Source: Paludibacter sp. UBA5753
Lineage (GTDB): Bacteria > Bacteroidota > Bacteroidia > Bacteroidales > Paludibacteraceae
Reading direction: 5' to 3'
Length of the DNA: 11,650 bases
NCBI GenBank assembly: GCA_002427615.1
Contig: DIFH01000128.1
Location: forward strand, 1-11,650
The translations under genes and the position numbers were made by a program. Below are positions 6,744 through 11,650 of the stretch, piece after piece. The notes under the pieces were generated by a model. It made no database searches. It saw only the letters and a program-made list of their open reading frames with translations, and had not been told where the DNA came from. Each line of letters opens with the position of its first letter. Within the stretch, counting starts at the first letter, position 1.

Positions 6744-7991
6744 ATGAAAAAATCAGTCAATCGTCAAATTGCTCAGGTTCATCTGACTTCCAAATGGGGG
6801 CAAACCGTTGTTGCCATACTGGGGGTAACATTTGGTGTGTCGATATACATCTTTATGAATAGCTTTATGAATGGTGTCAATAAAACGCAGGACGATATGG
6901 CTTTCACCTCCATGTCGCACATCCGGATTTATAACGAAGACAACGTTCACCCTTTTAATCCTGTCCAAAGTTTTTACAATTCATCTCAAACGCTCTTTAA
7001 TATCAGAAACCGGAAAAGTATTCAATACAGCGATGGTATAAAAAACACCTTGGGGATTATTTCTTTTCTTGAAAAACAGAACGAGGTAACGAATGTGGCT
7101 TGTCATTTGGACTTCAGCGTTTTTTTCAGAAGTGGCTCAAAAAAAATAAACGGATTAATCTCAGGCGTTGAGGTTGCCAACGAAGATAAGATTTTTAATG
7201 ATTCACAGAAAGTGATTCAGGGAAACTGGTTCGATTTGAATTACCGGAAATCAGGGATTATTCTGGGAAAAGTTTTGGCAGAAAATTTAGGAGTTAAAGT
7301 AAACGATAATATCAATATCCTTACATCAGATGGAATTTCCAAAAATCTGCTTGTAGTTGGGATTATAGAAACCTCAATAAAAGAAGTTGATAAATCAAAA
7401 GCATATATTAATATCGCTTCCGCCAGACAGATTCTTAGTAAAAATCAAGATTATGCAAGCGATATTCTGGTAAACATAAAGGACAAAGAAAAAACCGAAC
7501 CATTGATTAAAAGAATTGTACCTGTTATTCCTTATCAGGTGGAATCATGGCAGGTTGCAAACCAACAATTAGTGGCCATGACCCAAATCCGGAATATCCT
7601 GGCCATTGCAGTGTCACTCGCTATTCTGCTGGTTGCCGGTTTTGGAATTTATAACATCATGAACATGACCATTAACGAAAAAATAAAGGAAATAGCCATT
7701 CTAAAAGCCATGGGTTTCTCCGGCGGAGATATTAAAACGATATTTCTTTCTCAAGCTGTTATAATCGGTATTGTGGGAGATATACTGGGTGTTCTGCTTG
7801 GATATTTTATTTCGATGTCAGTCAACCAGGTACCCTTTGAAATTGCCGGACTGAAAACATTGCCAATTCAGTTCAGCGTGGAAGACTTTATTCTGGCTAT
7901 TGCATTCGGAGTCATTACAACGCTGTTGGCGGGCTATTTCCCTGCCAGCAAAGCATCAAAAATTGACCCGGTTAATATAATTCGAGGATAA
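6744..7991 (+). CDS. FtsX/MacB-type ABC transporter permease
   Basis: This is the inner-membrane permease of a type VII (MacB/LolCDE-like) ABC system. The 415-aa product has one N-terminal membrane helix (about 20-41), a large periplasmic domain of the MacB_PCD type (about 42-280), and three C-terminal helices (about 284-308, 335-360 and 382-402). The hallmark stretch NEKIKEIAILKAMGFSGGDI (311-330) of FtsX domains lies between helices 2 and 3, and the protein ends with PASKASKIDPVNIIRG, also family-typical. ATG 6744 is chosen; the frame extends upstream to 6687 but only by overlapping the preceding gene. Unlike MacB, the ATPase is not fused but encoded by the next gene, as in LolC/LolD. Such systems move lipoproteins, peptides or drugs by mechanotransmission; the substrate here is not determinable. 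Confidence 0.92.
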   Translation: MKKSVNRQIAQVHLTSKWGQTVVAILGVTFGVSIYIFMNSFMNGVNKTQDDMAFTSMSHIRIYNEDNVHPFNPVQSFYNSSQTLFNIRNRKSIQYSDGIKNTLGIISFLEKQNEVTNVACHLDFSVFFRSGSKKINGLISGVEVANEDKIFNDSQKVIQGNWFDLNYRKSGIILGKVLAENLGVKVNDNINILTSDGISKNLLVVGIIETSIKEVDKSKAYINIASARQILSKNQDYASDILVNIKDKEKTEPLIKRIVPVIPYQVESWQVANQQLVAMTQIRNILAIAVSLAILLVAGFGIYNIMNMTINEKIKEIAILKAMGFSGGDIKTIFLSQAVIIGIVGDILGVLLGYFISMSVNQVPFEIAGLKTLPIQFSVEDFILAIAFGVITTLLAGYFPASKASKIDPVNIIRG

Positions 7992-7992
7992 T

Positions 7993-8670
7993 ATGGAAAA
8001 TACATCGTTAAAAGTAAAAAATCTGATTAAATATTTTCACGACCCGACTACATTTCAGGTTTTAAAAGGCGTGTCGATAGACGTAAATAAAGGGGAATTC
8101 CTTTCCATCGTGGGCAAATCAGGTTCCGGTAAATCTACTTTGCTATATGTGCTGTCCACCATGGATACCGATTACGAAGGTACGCTTGAAATAAACGGAA
8201 ATATATTGACAGGCAAATCACAAAATGAATTGTCCACATTTCGGAACGAGCATATCGGGTTTGTTTTTCAATTCCACTACTTGTTACCCGAATTCACATG
8301 CCTTCAGAATATTATGATCCCGGCATTAAAATTAGGAAAATTTTCCCCTGAGGAAATCGAACAGAAGGCCTACGAAAGTCTTCGCTTGTTGGATTTGGAA
8401 GACCATGCGTTGAAGAAAGCCAACAAACTATCCGGCGGTCAACAACAGAGAGTTGCTATTGCACGGGCATTGATTAACAGTCCTTCGGTAATTATGGGCG
8501 ATGAGCCAACCGGTAATCTCGATTCATTGAATGCACGGGCGGTTCAGGATATTTTTAAGGAGTTGGCAAAATCCTATGGACAAACCATCATTTGTGTTAC
8601 CCATGACAATGATTTCGCCAGAAATACCGACAGGACAATTGAAATGAAAGATGGCTTAATTATTAATTAA
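7993..8670 (+). CDS. ABC transporter ATP-binding protein (LolD/MacB-type)
   Basis: This is the cytoplasmic ATPase that powers the preceding permease, from which it is separated by a single nucleotide. The 225-aa product has a complete motif set: Walker A GKSGSGKST (41-49, Lys47), Q-loop VFQFHYLLPE, signature LSGGQQQRVAIARAL (146-160), Walker B VIMGDE with Asp170 and catalytic Glu171, D-loop GNLDS, and H-loop VTHD (His204). The length and the LSGGQQQRVAIARAL signature fit the LolD/MacB/FtsE branch. Nothing is missing, so the enzyme should be active. It probably acts as a dimer with two permease subunits. Confidence 0.95.
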   Translation: MENTSLKVKNLIKYFHDPTTFQVLKGVSIDVNKGEFLSIVGKSGSGKSTLLYVLSTMDTDYEGTLEINGNILTGKSQNELSTFRNEHIGFVFQFHYLLPEFTCLQNIMIPALKLGKFSPEEIEQKAYESLRLLDLEDHALKKANKLSGGQQQRVAIARALINSPSVIMGDEPTGNLDSLNARAVQDIFKELAKSYGQTIICVTHDNDFARNTDRTIEMKDGLIIN

Positions 8671-8676
8671 CATGTT

Positions 8677-9483
8677 ATGAGTAAATTTGAAAAAGGCTTA
8701 AAATATTTTTTAAAGCTAACGCATAAAAACGTAAATGGCAGAAAACTATTTTGTCTGGCTATACTTATTGCCCTGATAACTATGGGTAATTTACAGATAA
8801 TGGCACAAGAAATCCATTATAAAACCCAGGCTGAATTAGAAATGGAGAAACTTGAGAAATTAAAAACTCTTCGGAATAGTTTCGCTATTAGTTTACATTA
8901 TGGATATTTTGAATTACTCCCGTTTGCAAAAGCCAGCGAAAATACAACCAATATTGATATCAGCGATTATCACAGTATGTTTAACATCGAGGTGGAATAC
9001 TATCCTTATGAAAAAGTAGCGGGTCTGTTCTCTATCGGACTCATTGCTATTCCCCCGGTACAAAGCATTGATGACATATCCTTCGAACCCGGTTCCGGCC
9101 TGGGTGGAATCAAGGTAGAAGGCAGCGGTCAAGGGGGAGCCATCCTACCGGTAACTTTCGGAGTTAAAAAGACTTTTCTGAATGGTTTAGCTCGTCCGTA
9201 TGTATCGCTTTCGTCAGGCGTCACATTTATTAAGATTGGAACAGGAACAGGTACCGGCAGTATAAATGGAATCGAGAAGAATATAGATTATCAATCACAA
9301 CTTACATTTTGCTATCAATTGGGAACAGGTGTTCAGCTTAGGGCTGGAAAAGTTATCAGGTTTGACTTTGGGATAAATTACTATGGAAGTCCAAAATTTT
9401 CAACTTCCATTGGGGGAATGGAGTCTTTTCAGGGTTTGTATGTTTTTGGTGGAATGAATATTATATTAAATCCCGGGAAGTGA
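8677..9483 (+). CDS. Predicted outer-membrane beta-barrel protein
   Basis: This 268-aa product is not assigned to a named family. The first 24 residues are basic and polar, followed by a hydrophobic core (FCLAILIALITMGNLQ) and an apparent cleavage site after IMAQ (residue 44), giving an unusually long signal-peptide n-region. The mature part begins with a short charged helix (about 48-67). It then alternates aromatic and small residues in strand-like stretches such as SFAISLHYGYFELLPF, SMFNIEVEYYPYEKVAGLFS, PYVSLSSGVTFIKIG, IRFDFGINYYGS and LYVFGGMNIIL, the pattern of an 8-12 stranded outer membrane barrel. A Gly-rich loop (about 138-153) is notable. It starts 6 nt after the ATPase gene and closes the export operon, so a surface or outer-membrane accessory role is inferred. 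Confidence 0.8.
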   Translation: MSKFEKGLKYFLKLTHKNVNGRKLFCLAILIALITMGNLQIMAQEIHYKTQAELEMEKLEKLKTLRNSFAISLHYGYFELLPFAKASENTTNIDISDYHSMFNIEVEYYPYEKVAGLFSIGLIAIPPVQSIDDISFEPGSGLGGIKVEGSGQGGAILPVTFGVKKTFLNGLARPYVSLSSGVTFIKIGTGTGTGSINGIEKNIDYQSQLTFCYQLGTGVQLRAGKVIRFDFGINYYGSPKFSTSIGGMESFQGLYVFGGMNIILNPGK

Positions 9484-9484
9484 G

Positions 9485-9492
9485 TATCTTTG
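9485..9492 (+). promoter_or_regulatory. -7 promoter box TATCTTTG ahead of the decayed barrel gene
   Basis: The box matches TAnnTTTG exactly and is identical to the boxes at 3872, 10100 and (- strand) 48. It begins 2 nt after the stop of the preceding gene and 11 nt before the point where the degenerate signal peptide starts. No 21-bp repeat or -33 TTTG is visible upstream, where the sequence is still coding. Confidence 0.45.
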
Positions 9493-9495
9493 CTT

Positions 9496-9912
9496 ACAAA
9501 AAAAAGGACATTGTTCTTTATTTTCAACTTTATTTTACTGCAATTACCTGTAAGGTCATACAGCCAACAAGTTTCTCCTCTTTCATTGTCATTGAAATAT
9601 ATTCCTGCAAAAGATGAAAGCACATTCTTTTTCTTAAACACTAATTTGTCAATAAACATTCCGGCTTATTAGGATTCTTCTATTCACTGGCTGATTGGTA
9701 TTAACTTCAAATATTATCGGTTCAACTTTCAAAACGATTCCTTGAATATTCACAATCTATATTCATGTCCTGTTCCTATTACATTCTTATATAAAACATC
9801 CAAAAACAAATACTTGACCATGATGGTTGAACCTATATTTAGTTCTGACTTTAAGGATATAAGCTCTTCCGACTTTCGATATAATCTCGTTCTATTTTAT
9901 GTAAATCAATAA
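9496..9912 (+). pseudogene. Decayed outer-membrane beta-barrel gene (DUF6268-like), in-frame TAG and lost start
   Basis: One reading frame runs from here to TAA at 9910-9912 and is interrupted only by TAG at 9670-9672. The first part encodes a signal peptide (KKRTLFFIFNFILLQLP, then VRSYSQQ) followed by SLSLKYIPAKDESTFFFLN. After the TAG the same frame continues for 79 codons with barrel-like text such as WLIGINFKYYRFNFQNDSLN and MMVEPIFSSDFKDISSSDFR. This resembles Bacteroidota barrel proteins of the DUF6268 type, recognised by pattern only; these are roughly twice as long, so the 3' part also seems missing. No ATG opens the frame: ACA sits at 9496 where an MKKR start would be expected, and the nearest alternative, TTG 9490, lies inside the promoter box. 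A short product from an unusual start is possible, but decay is more likely. Confidence 0.65.
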
Positions 9913-9958
9913 ATATGAAACAAATATTGTAAGTAAATTTGATCTCTTAGGGATAAAT

Positions 9959-9980
9959 CCCTCGCAGTTTGCGGCGTGGG
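9959..9980 (+). repeat. REP-like imperfect palindrome between the barrel remnant and the lipoprotein gene
   Basis: CCC-T-CGC at 9959-9965 can pair with GCG-T-GGG at 9974-9980, with one U-U mismatch and a short inner loop. It is a GC-rich island in very AT-rich DNA and is followed by a T-rich stretch (TAGTTTATTTT), so it could act as a weak terminator for the genes upstream. From memory, similar palindromes with a TAGTT tail are scattered in Bacteroidota genomes as REP-like elements. Neither role is proven. Confidence 0.4.
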
Positions 9981-10036
9981 TAGTTTATTTTAGATGTAAA
10001 CTTATGATAAGTAATTGGTCAATTAAATCCTGAACT

Positions 10037-10073
10037 GGTTGTTTGTTGAGAAGTTTAGGTTGTTTGTTGAAAT
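10037..10073 (+). promoter_or_regulatory. Paired direct repeat, 21-bp period: probable LytTR-type operator of the lipoprotein gene
   Basis: GGTTGTTTGTTGA occurs at 10037-10049 and 10058-10070, identical and 21 bp apart. In the frame shared with the left-edge operator, the copies read GTTGTTTGTTGAG, 8 nt, GTTGTTTGTTGAAAT. They contain the GTTTG core fitting GTTN[AG]. Exactly 26 nt separate the site from the TATCTTTG box at 10100, as at the left edge. The sequence between site and box is not conserved between the two places, so this is a shared control module rather than a recent duplication. Confidence 0.7.
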
Positions 10074-10099
10074 AAAAAATAAACAATGGAAAAGACCCA

Positions 10100-10107
10100 T
10101 ATCTTTG
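10100..10107 (+). promoter_or_regulatory. -7 promoter box TATCTTTG of the lipoprotein operon
   Basis: The box matches TAnnTTTG exactly. The position 19 nt upstream reads AAAT rather than TTTG, so the -33 element is missing, which fits activator dependence. The leader to the ATG at 10155 is about 40 nt, A/T-rich and without a clear Shine-Dalgarno sequence. Confidence 0.6.
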
Positions 10108-10154
10108 TTTCGAAATAAAAAACAAAGTATTTATAACAATTAAATTTTACAAAA

Positions 10155-10904
10155 ATGAAAAAGCTATTTTTATTATTTTTAGCAGGTTCGATGATGTTTT
10201 TATCATCATGTAGCAAAGATGAGGCTACTGCAGTTTCTAATGGAGCCATGTCAAGCGATGAAGTCGCCGAAATTGTATCCATGTCATTATCAGAAGATGC
10301 AATGGGCGCTACCTCGGTTATCGAAAGTTCGGTGGAAGTTAGCAGCACGGCTTCCAAACCATCAAGAGTAAAGAGTTCTGATATTGTTTACAGTAAGGAC
10401 ACGACAATTACCAAAGTCAGCAATCCAAGTGCATTAATTTCATATTCGATGACAACAAGTTATGAATATAATTTCACGTTGGATTCAATAGGAACTCCTA
10501 AAAGTTCAGTTGTCTCTTATTCTTATTCAGGTAATTTTGATGCTCCACGTTTATCGTCGGCACATAACGGTTCAGGTGTATTGTCAATAGGTAATTTGGG
10601 AAATTCAGTATGTGAAGTAAACGGTTCGTATGAAAGAGCATCGGATGTGCTGACCAAAGGCATACGTGCAAAAGAATCGAATTCCAATACCAAACTTGTT
10701 TTTCAAAGTGTTTTGGTTGATAAATCAATTCGAAGAATTCAAAGCGGTACTGCTACTCTAACAATGTCAGGATCAGTTCCTCGAAAAGGAGATTACAGTT
10801 TTAGCGGAACGGTGATTTTTGAGGGAAACGACCTTGCTAGCCTGACTATTGAAGGGAAAAAGTATACAATCAATCTTAGAAACGGTGCTTATGAAGCCCA
10901 ATAA
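10155..10904 (+). CDS. Predicted surface-exposed lipoprotein of unknown function
   Basis: The 249-aa product begins with a lipoprotein signal peptide ending in LSSC, with Cys19 lipidated. The residues after the cysteine are S-K-D-E, matching the lipoprotein export signal described in Capnocytophaga (Lys then two acidic residues from position +3), so the protein is predicted to sit on the cell surface. A Ser/Thr-rich, acidic region (about 24-75) leads to a beta-rich part with strands such as ALISYSMTTSYEYNFTLD, GSGVLSIGNLGNSVCEVNGS and GDYSFSGTVIFEGNDLASLT. Only one cysteine remains in the mature body. I do not recognise a family. It has its own promoter with a 21-bp repeat operator, and the next gene follows after 28 nt, probably in the same transcript. 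Confidence 0.82.
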   Translation: MKKLFLLFLAGSMMFLSSCSKDEATAVSNGAMSSDEVAEIVSMSLSEDAMGATSVIESSVEVSSTASKPSRVKSSDIVYSKDTTITKVSNPSALISYSMTTSYEYNFTLDSIGTPKSSVVSYSYSGNFDAPRLSSAHNGSGVLSIGNLGNSVCEVNGSYERASDVLTKGIRAKESNSNTKLVFQSVLVDKSIRRIQSGTATLTMSGSVPRKGDYSFSGTVIFEGNDLASLTIEGKKYTINLRNGAYEAQ

Positions 10905-10932
10905 GAAATAACTATTACAAAATTTACCGATT

Positions 10933-11331
10933 ATGAAAAAGAACTTAATTATTATTTGTTGTTTGCTTTCTGTAAGTATTGCGTCCTTTAGTCAAAATGA
11001 GAGATTTAAAAGATTCACTCCCGATAAACGAGCAAAAATTCATACCGAATTAATGCAAAAGAATTTAGATTTGAATCCGGATCAGGTTTCTAAAATTGCA
11101 TCTATCAATTTGAAATATGCCCAAGAAATGGAAGCTATTAAAGACACCGGTTTAAGCAGGGCAGAAAAATTGGGAAAGGCAATAGAAATTCAAGTCCGAC
11201 GGGAAGATGAATTTGCAGAGATATTAACCCTGACTCAACTAAAAACTTACATTTCAAAGAAAAAGGAATTAATGTTGATGGCGTTAAAGTTTGCAAGGGA
11301 ATTTCACCTTAATGAAATTCGTCTCAATTGA
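10933..11331 (+). CDS. Small Spy/CpxP-like periplasmic helical protein
   Basis: The 132-aa product has a signal peptide (about 1-20, ending SIASFSQ) and an entirely helical, charged mature part. The pattern LDLNPDQVSKIASIN followed by a long amphipathic helix, then FAEILTLTQLKTYISKKKEL, is that of the small Spy/CpxP-like proteins common in Bacteroidota (a 'Leu-Thr/Asn-Pro-x-Gln' turn followed by the 'T-x-x-Q' repeat). Spy and CpxP are periplasmic chaperones or stress sensors, but sequence similarity in this group is low, so function is tentative. It follows the lipoprotein gene with no promoter box between, so it is probably co-transcribed and could assist its folding or transport. The gene is followed by hairpins ending the unit. 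Confidence 0.78.
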   Translation: MKKNLIIICCLLSVSIASFSQNERFKRFTPDKRAKIHTELMQKNLDLNPDQVSKIASINLKYAQEMEAIKDTGLSRAEKLGKAIEIQVRREDEFAEILTLTQLKTYISKKKELMLMALKFAREFHLNEIRLN

Positions 11332-11340
11332 TTAAAAAAA

Positions 11341-11370
11341 AGGCTGTTACAATTAGTTTTGTGGCAGCTT
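11341..11370 (+). terminator. Weak hairpin directly after the Spy-like gene
   Basis: AGGCTGTTAC (11341-11350) pairs with GTGGCAGCTT (11361-11370) over 10 bp with three G-U wobbles and a 10-nt loop. An A-tract precedes it, but the following sequence (CTTGCG) is not a good U-tract. The wobble pairs become mismatches on the - strand, so the RNA of the + strand is the one that folds well. It may be an auxiliary 3' end structure. Confidence 0.4.
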
Positions 11371-11391
11371 CTTGCGTAATGTGTTTAAAAT

Positions 11392-11427
11392 AAAGAGGCT
11401 GTCTCAAATGGTAGACAGCCTCTTTTA
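11392..11427 (+). terminator. Strong intrinsic terminator of the lipoprotein operon
   Basis: AAAGAGGCTGTCT (11392-11404) and AGACAGCCTCTTT (11413-11425) form a perfect 13-bp stem with an 8-nt loop, ending in TTTT then A. The A-run on the 5' side makes it potentially bidirectional. It stands at the end of the lipoprotein and Spy-like unit. It is also the likely insertion target of the group IIC intron that begins immediately after it. Confidence 0.88.
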
Positions 11428-11650
11428 GTATGTCGGGCAGGATATTAAGCTGGCAGGATGAGAGTTCCTGTATGTGACGGGTTGATAAGAAACATTAGCG
11501 AATGACAAGAGTGTTGCGGGAAACTGCAAATCTGAAAGAAGTCATTACCAAAACTGAGGTTCTGACGCACAGAAATCAGATATAAGGTTTACAAGAGAGG
11601 GCAACCGAGCTACGGCTGATCCGGTAATTGGCATCTTTTGTTAACCACTA
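11428..11650 (+). ncRNA. 5' part of a group IIC intron (domain I), continuing past the right edge
   Basis: From GTATG at 11428 the sequence follows the order of elements at the 5' end of bacterial group IIC introns, as I recall it for the Oceanobacillus iheyensis intron. There is a CAGGA/TCCTG hairpin with a TGAGAG-type loop (11454-11470), then AAACATTAGCGAATGACAAG, then a 6-bp hairpin closed by a GAAA tetraloop (11514-11529). AATCTGAAAGAAG (11529-11541) and CAGAAATCAGATATAAGG (about 11571-11588) follow. The first five bases are GTATG instead of the common GTGYG. Domains II-VI and any reverse transcriptase/maturase gene would lie to the right, so completeness and activity cannot be judged. 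Insertion immediately 3' of an intrinsic terminator is the known target preference of class C introns and supports both the identification and the 5' boundary. Confidence 0.8.

Noticed and set aside
6209..6968. Open - strand frames of 91 and 71 codons opposite the adaptor and permease genes
   Set aside because: They overlap well-identified genes over their full length, and their translations show no domain, signal peptide or repeat pattern.
9670..9672. TAG reassigned to an amino acid
   Set aside because: Absence of TAG as a stop in 12 genes is not significant, and the missing ATG and apparent 3' loss of the same frame point to gene decay.
9915..9932. Mini-frame ATGAAACAAATATTGTAA
   Set aside because: Only five codons, with no promoter box at a sensible distance and no attenuator-like structure tied to it; most likely chance.
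10055..10728. Open - strand frames opposite the lipoprotein gene and its promoter
   Set aside because: They cover the operator, the promoter box and the signal-peptide coding region of a convincing + strand gene, and show no coding features of their own.
11392..11427. The terminator stem as one end of an insertion sequence
   Set aside because: The inverted halves are only 8 nt apart and there is no transposase or second distant copy in the window; the stem, loop and T-run fit an intrinsic terminator and an intron target.
1..11650. CRISPR arrays, tRNA or rRNA genes, phage or toxin-antitoxin genes
   Set aside because: No spaced repeats other than the paired 21-bp operators, no cloverleaf-like segments and no protein motifs of these classes were seen.

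Overview
The window comes from a member of the Bacteroidota. The DNA is AT-rich. Promoters match the phylum's -7 consensus TAnnTTTG rather than TATAAT, Shine-Dalgarno sequences are weak or absent, several genes begin ATGAAACG or ATGAAAAA with an A-rich leader, and one lipoprotein carries a Bacteroidota surface-export signal. The genus cannot be read from the sequence. All protein genes in the window are on the + strand.

Layout. (1) 1-184: a divergent control region with a - strand promoter (48-55) for a gene beyond the left edge, a paired direct-repeat operator (82-117), and a + strand promoter (152-159). (2) 185-3801: two consecutive LytS-type kinase / LytTR-type response regulator pairs, each pair joined by a 4-nt ATGA overlap. 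(3) 3802-3906: a second paired direct repeat (3804-3837) and a promoter (3849-3879). (4) 3907-9483: a six-gene run encoding a DUF2147 secreted protein, a TolC-like outer membrane channel, a lipoprotein membrane-fusion protein, an FtsX/MacB-type permease, its separate ATPase, and an outer-membrane beta-barrel protein. Together these form a tripartite ABC export machine with accessory envelope proteins. (5) 9484-9912: a decayed beta-barrel gene with an intact promoter box, no normal start codon and an in-frame TAG. (6) 9913-10154: a REP-like palindrome, a third paired direct repeat (10037-10073) and a promoter (10100-10107). (7) 10155-11331: a predicted surface lipoprotein and a small Spy/CpxP-like periplasmic helical protein. 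(8) 11341-11650: a weak hairpin, a strong intrinsic terminator, and directly behind it the 5' part of a group IIC intron that runs off the right edge.

How it fits together. LytTR domains are known to bind two direct repeats about two helical turns apart, with a GTTN[AG] core. All three operators have exactly 21-bp periodicity and contain GTTCA or GTTTG cores. The operators facing the left-hand gene and the lipoprotein gene share the same repeat words, the same 8-nt spacer length and exactly 26 nt to an identical TATCTTTG box, so they look like targets of one regulator. The operator of the export operon has different repeat words and lies directly behind the second regulator gene. The inference is two paralogous LytTR circuits: one driving an envelope export operon, the other driving a surface lipoprotein operon and an unseen divergent gene. 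The assignment of regulator to site is inferred from position only.
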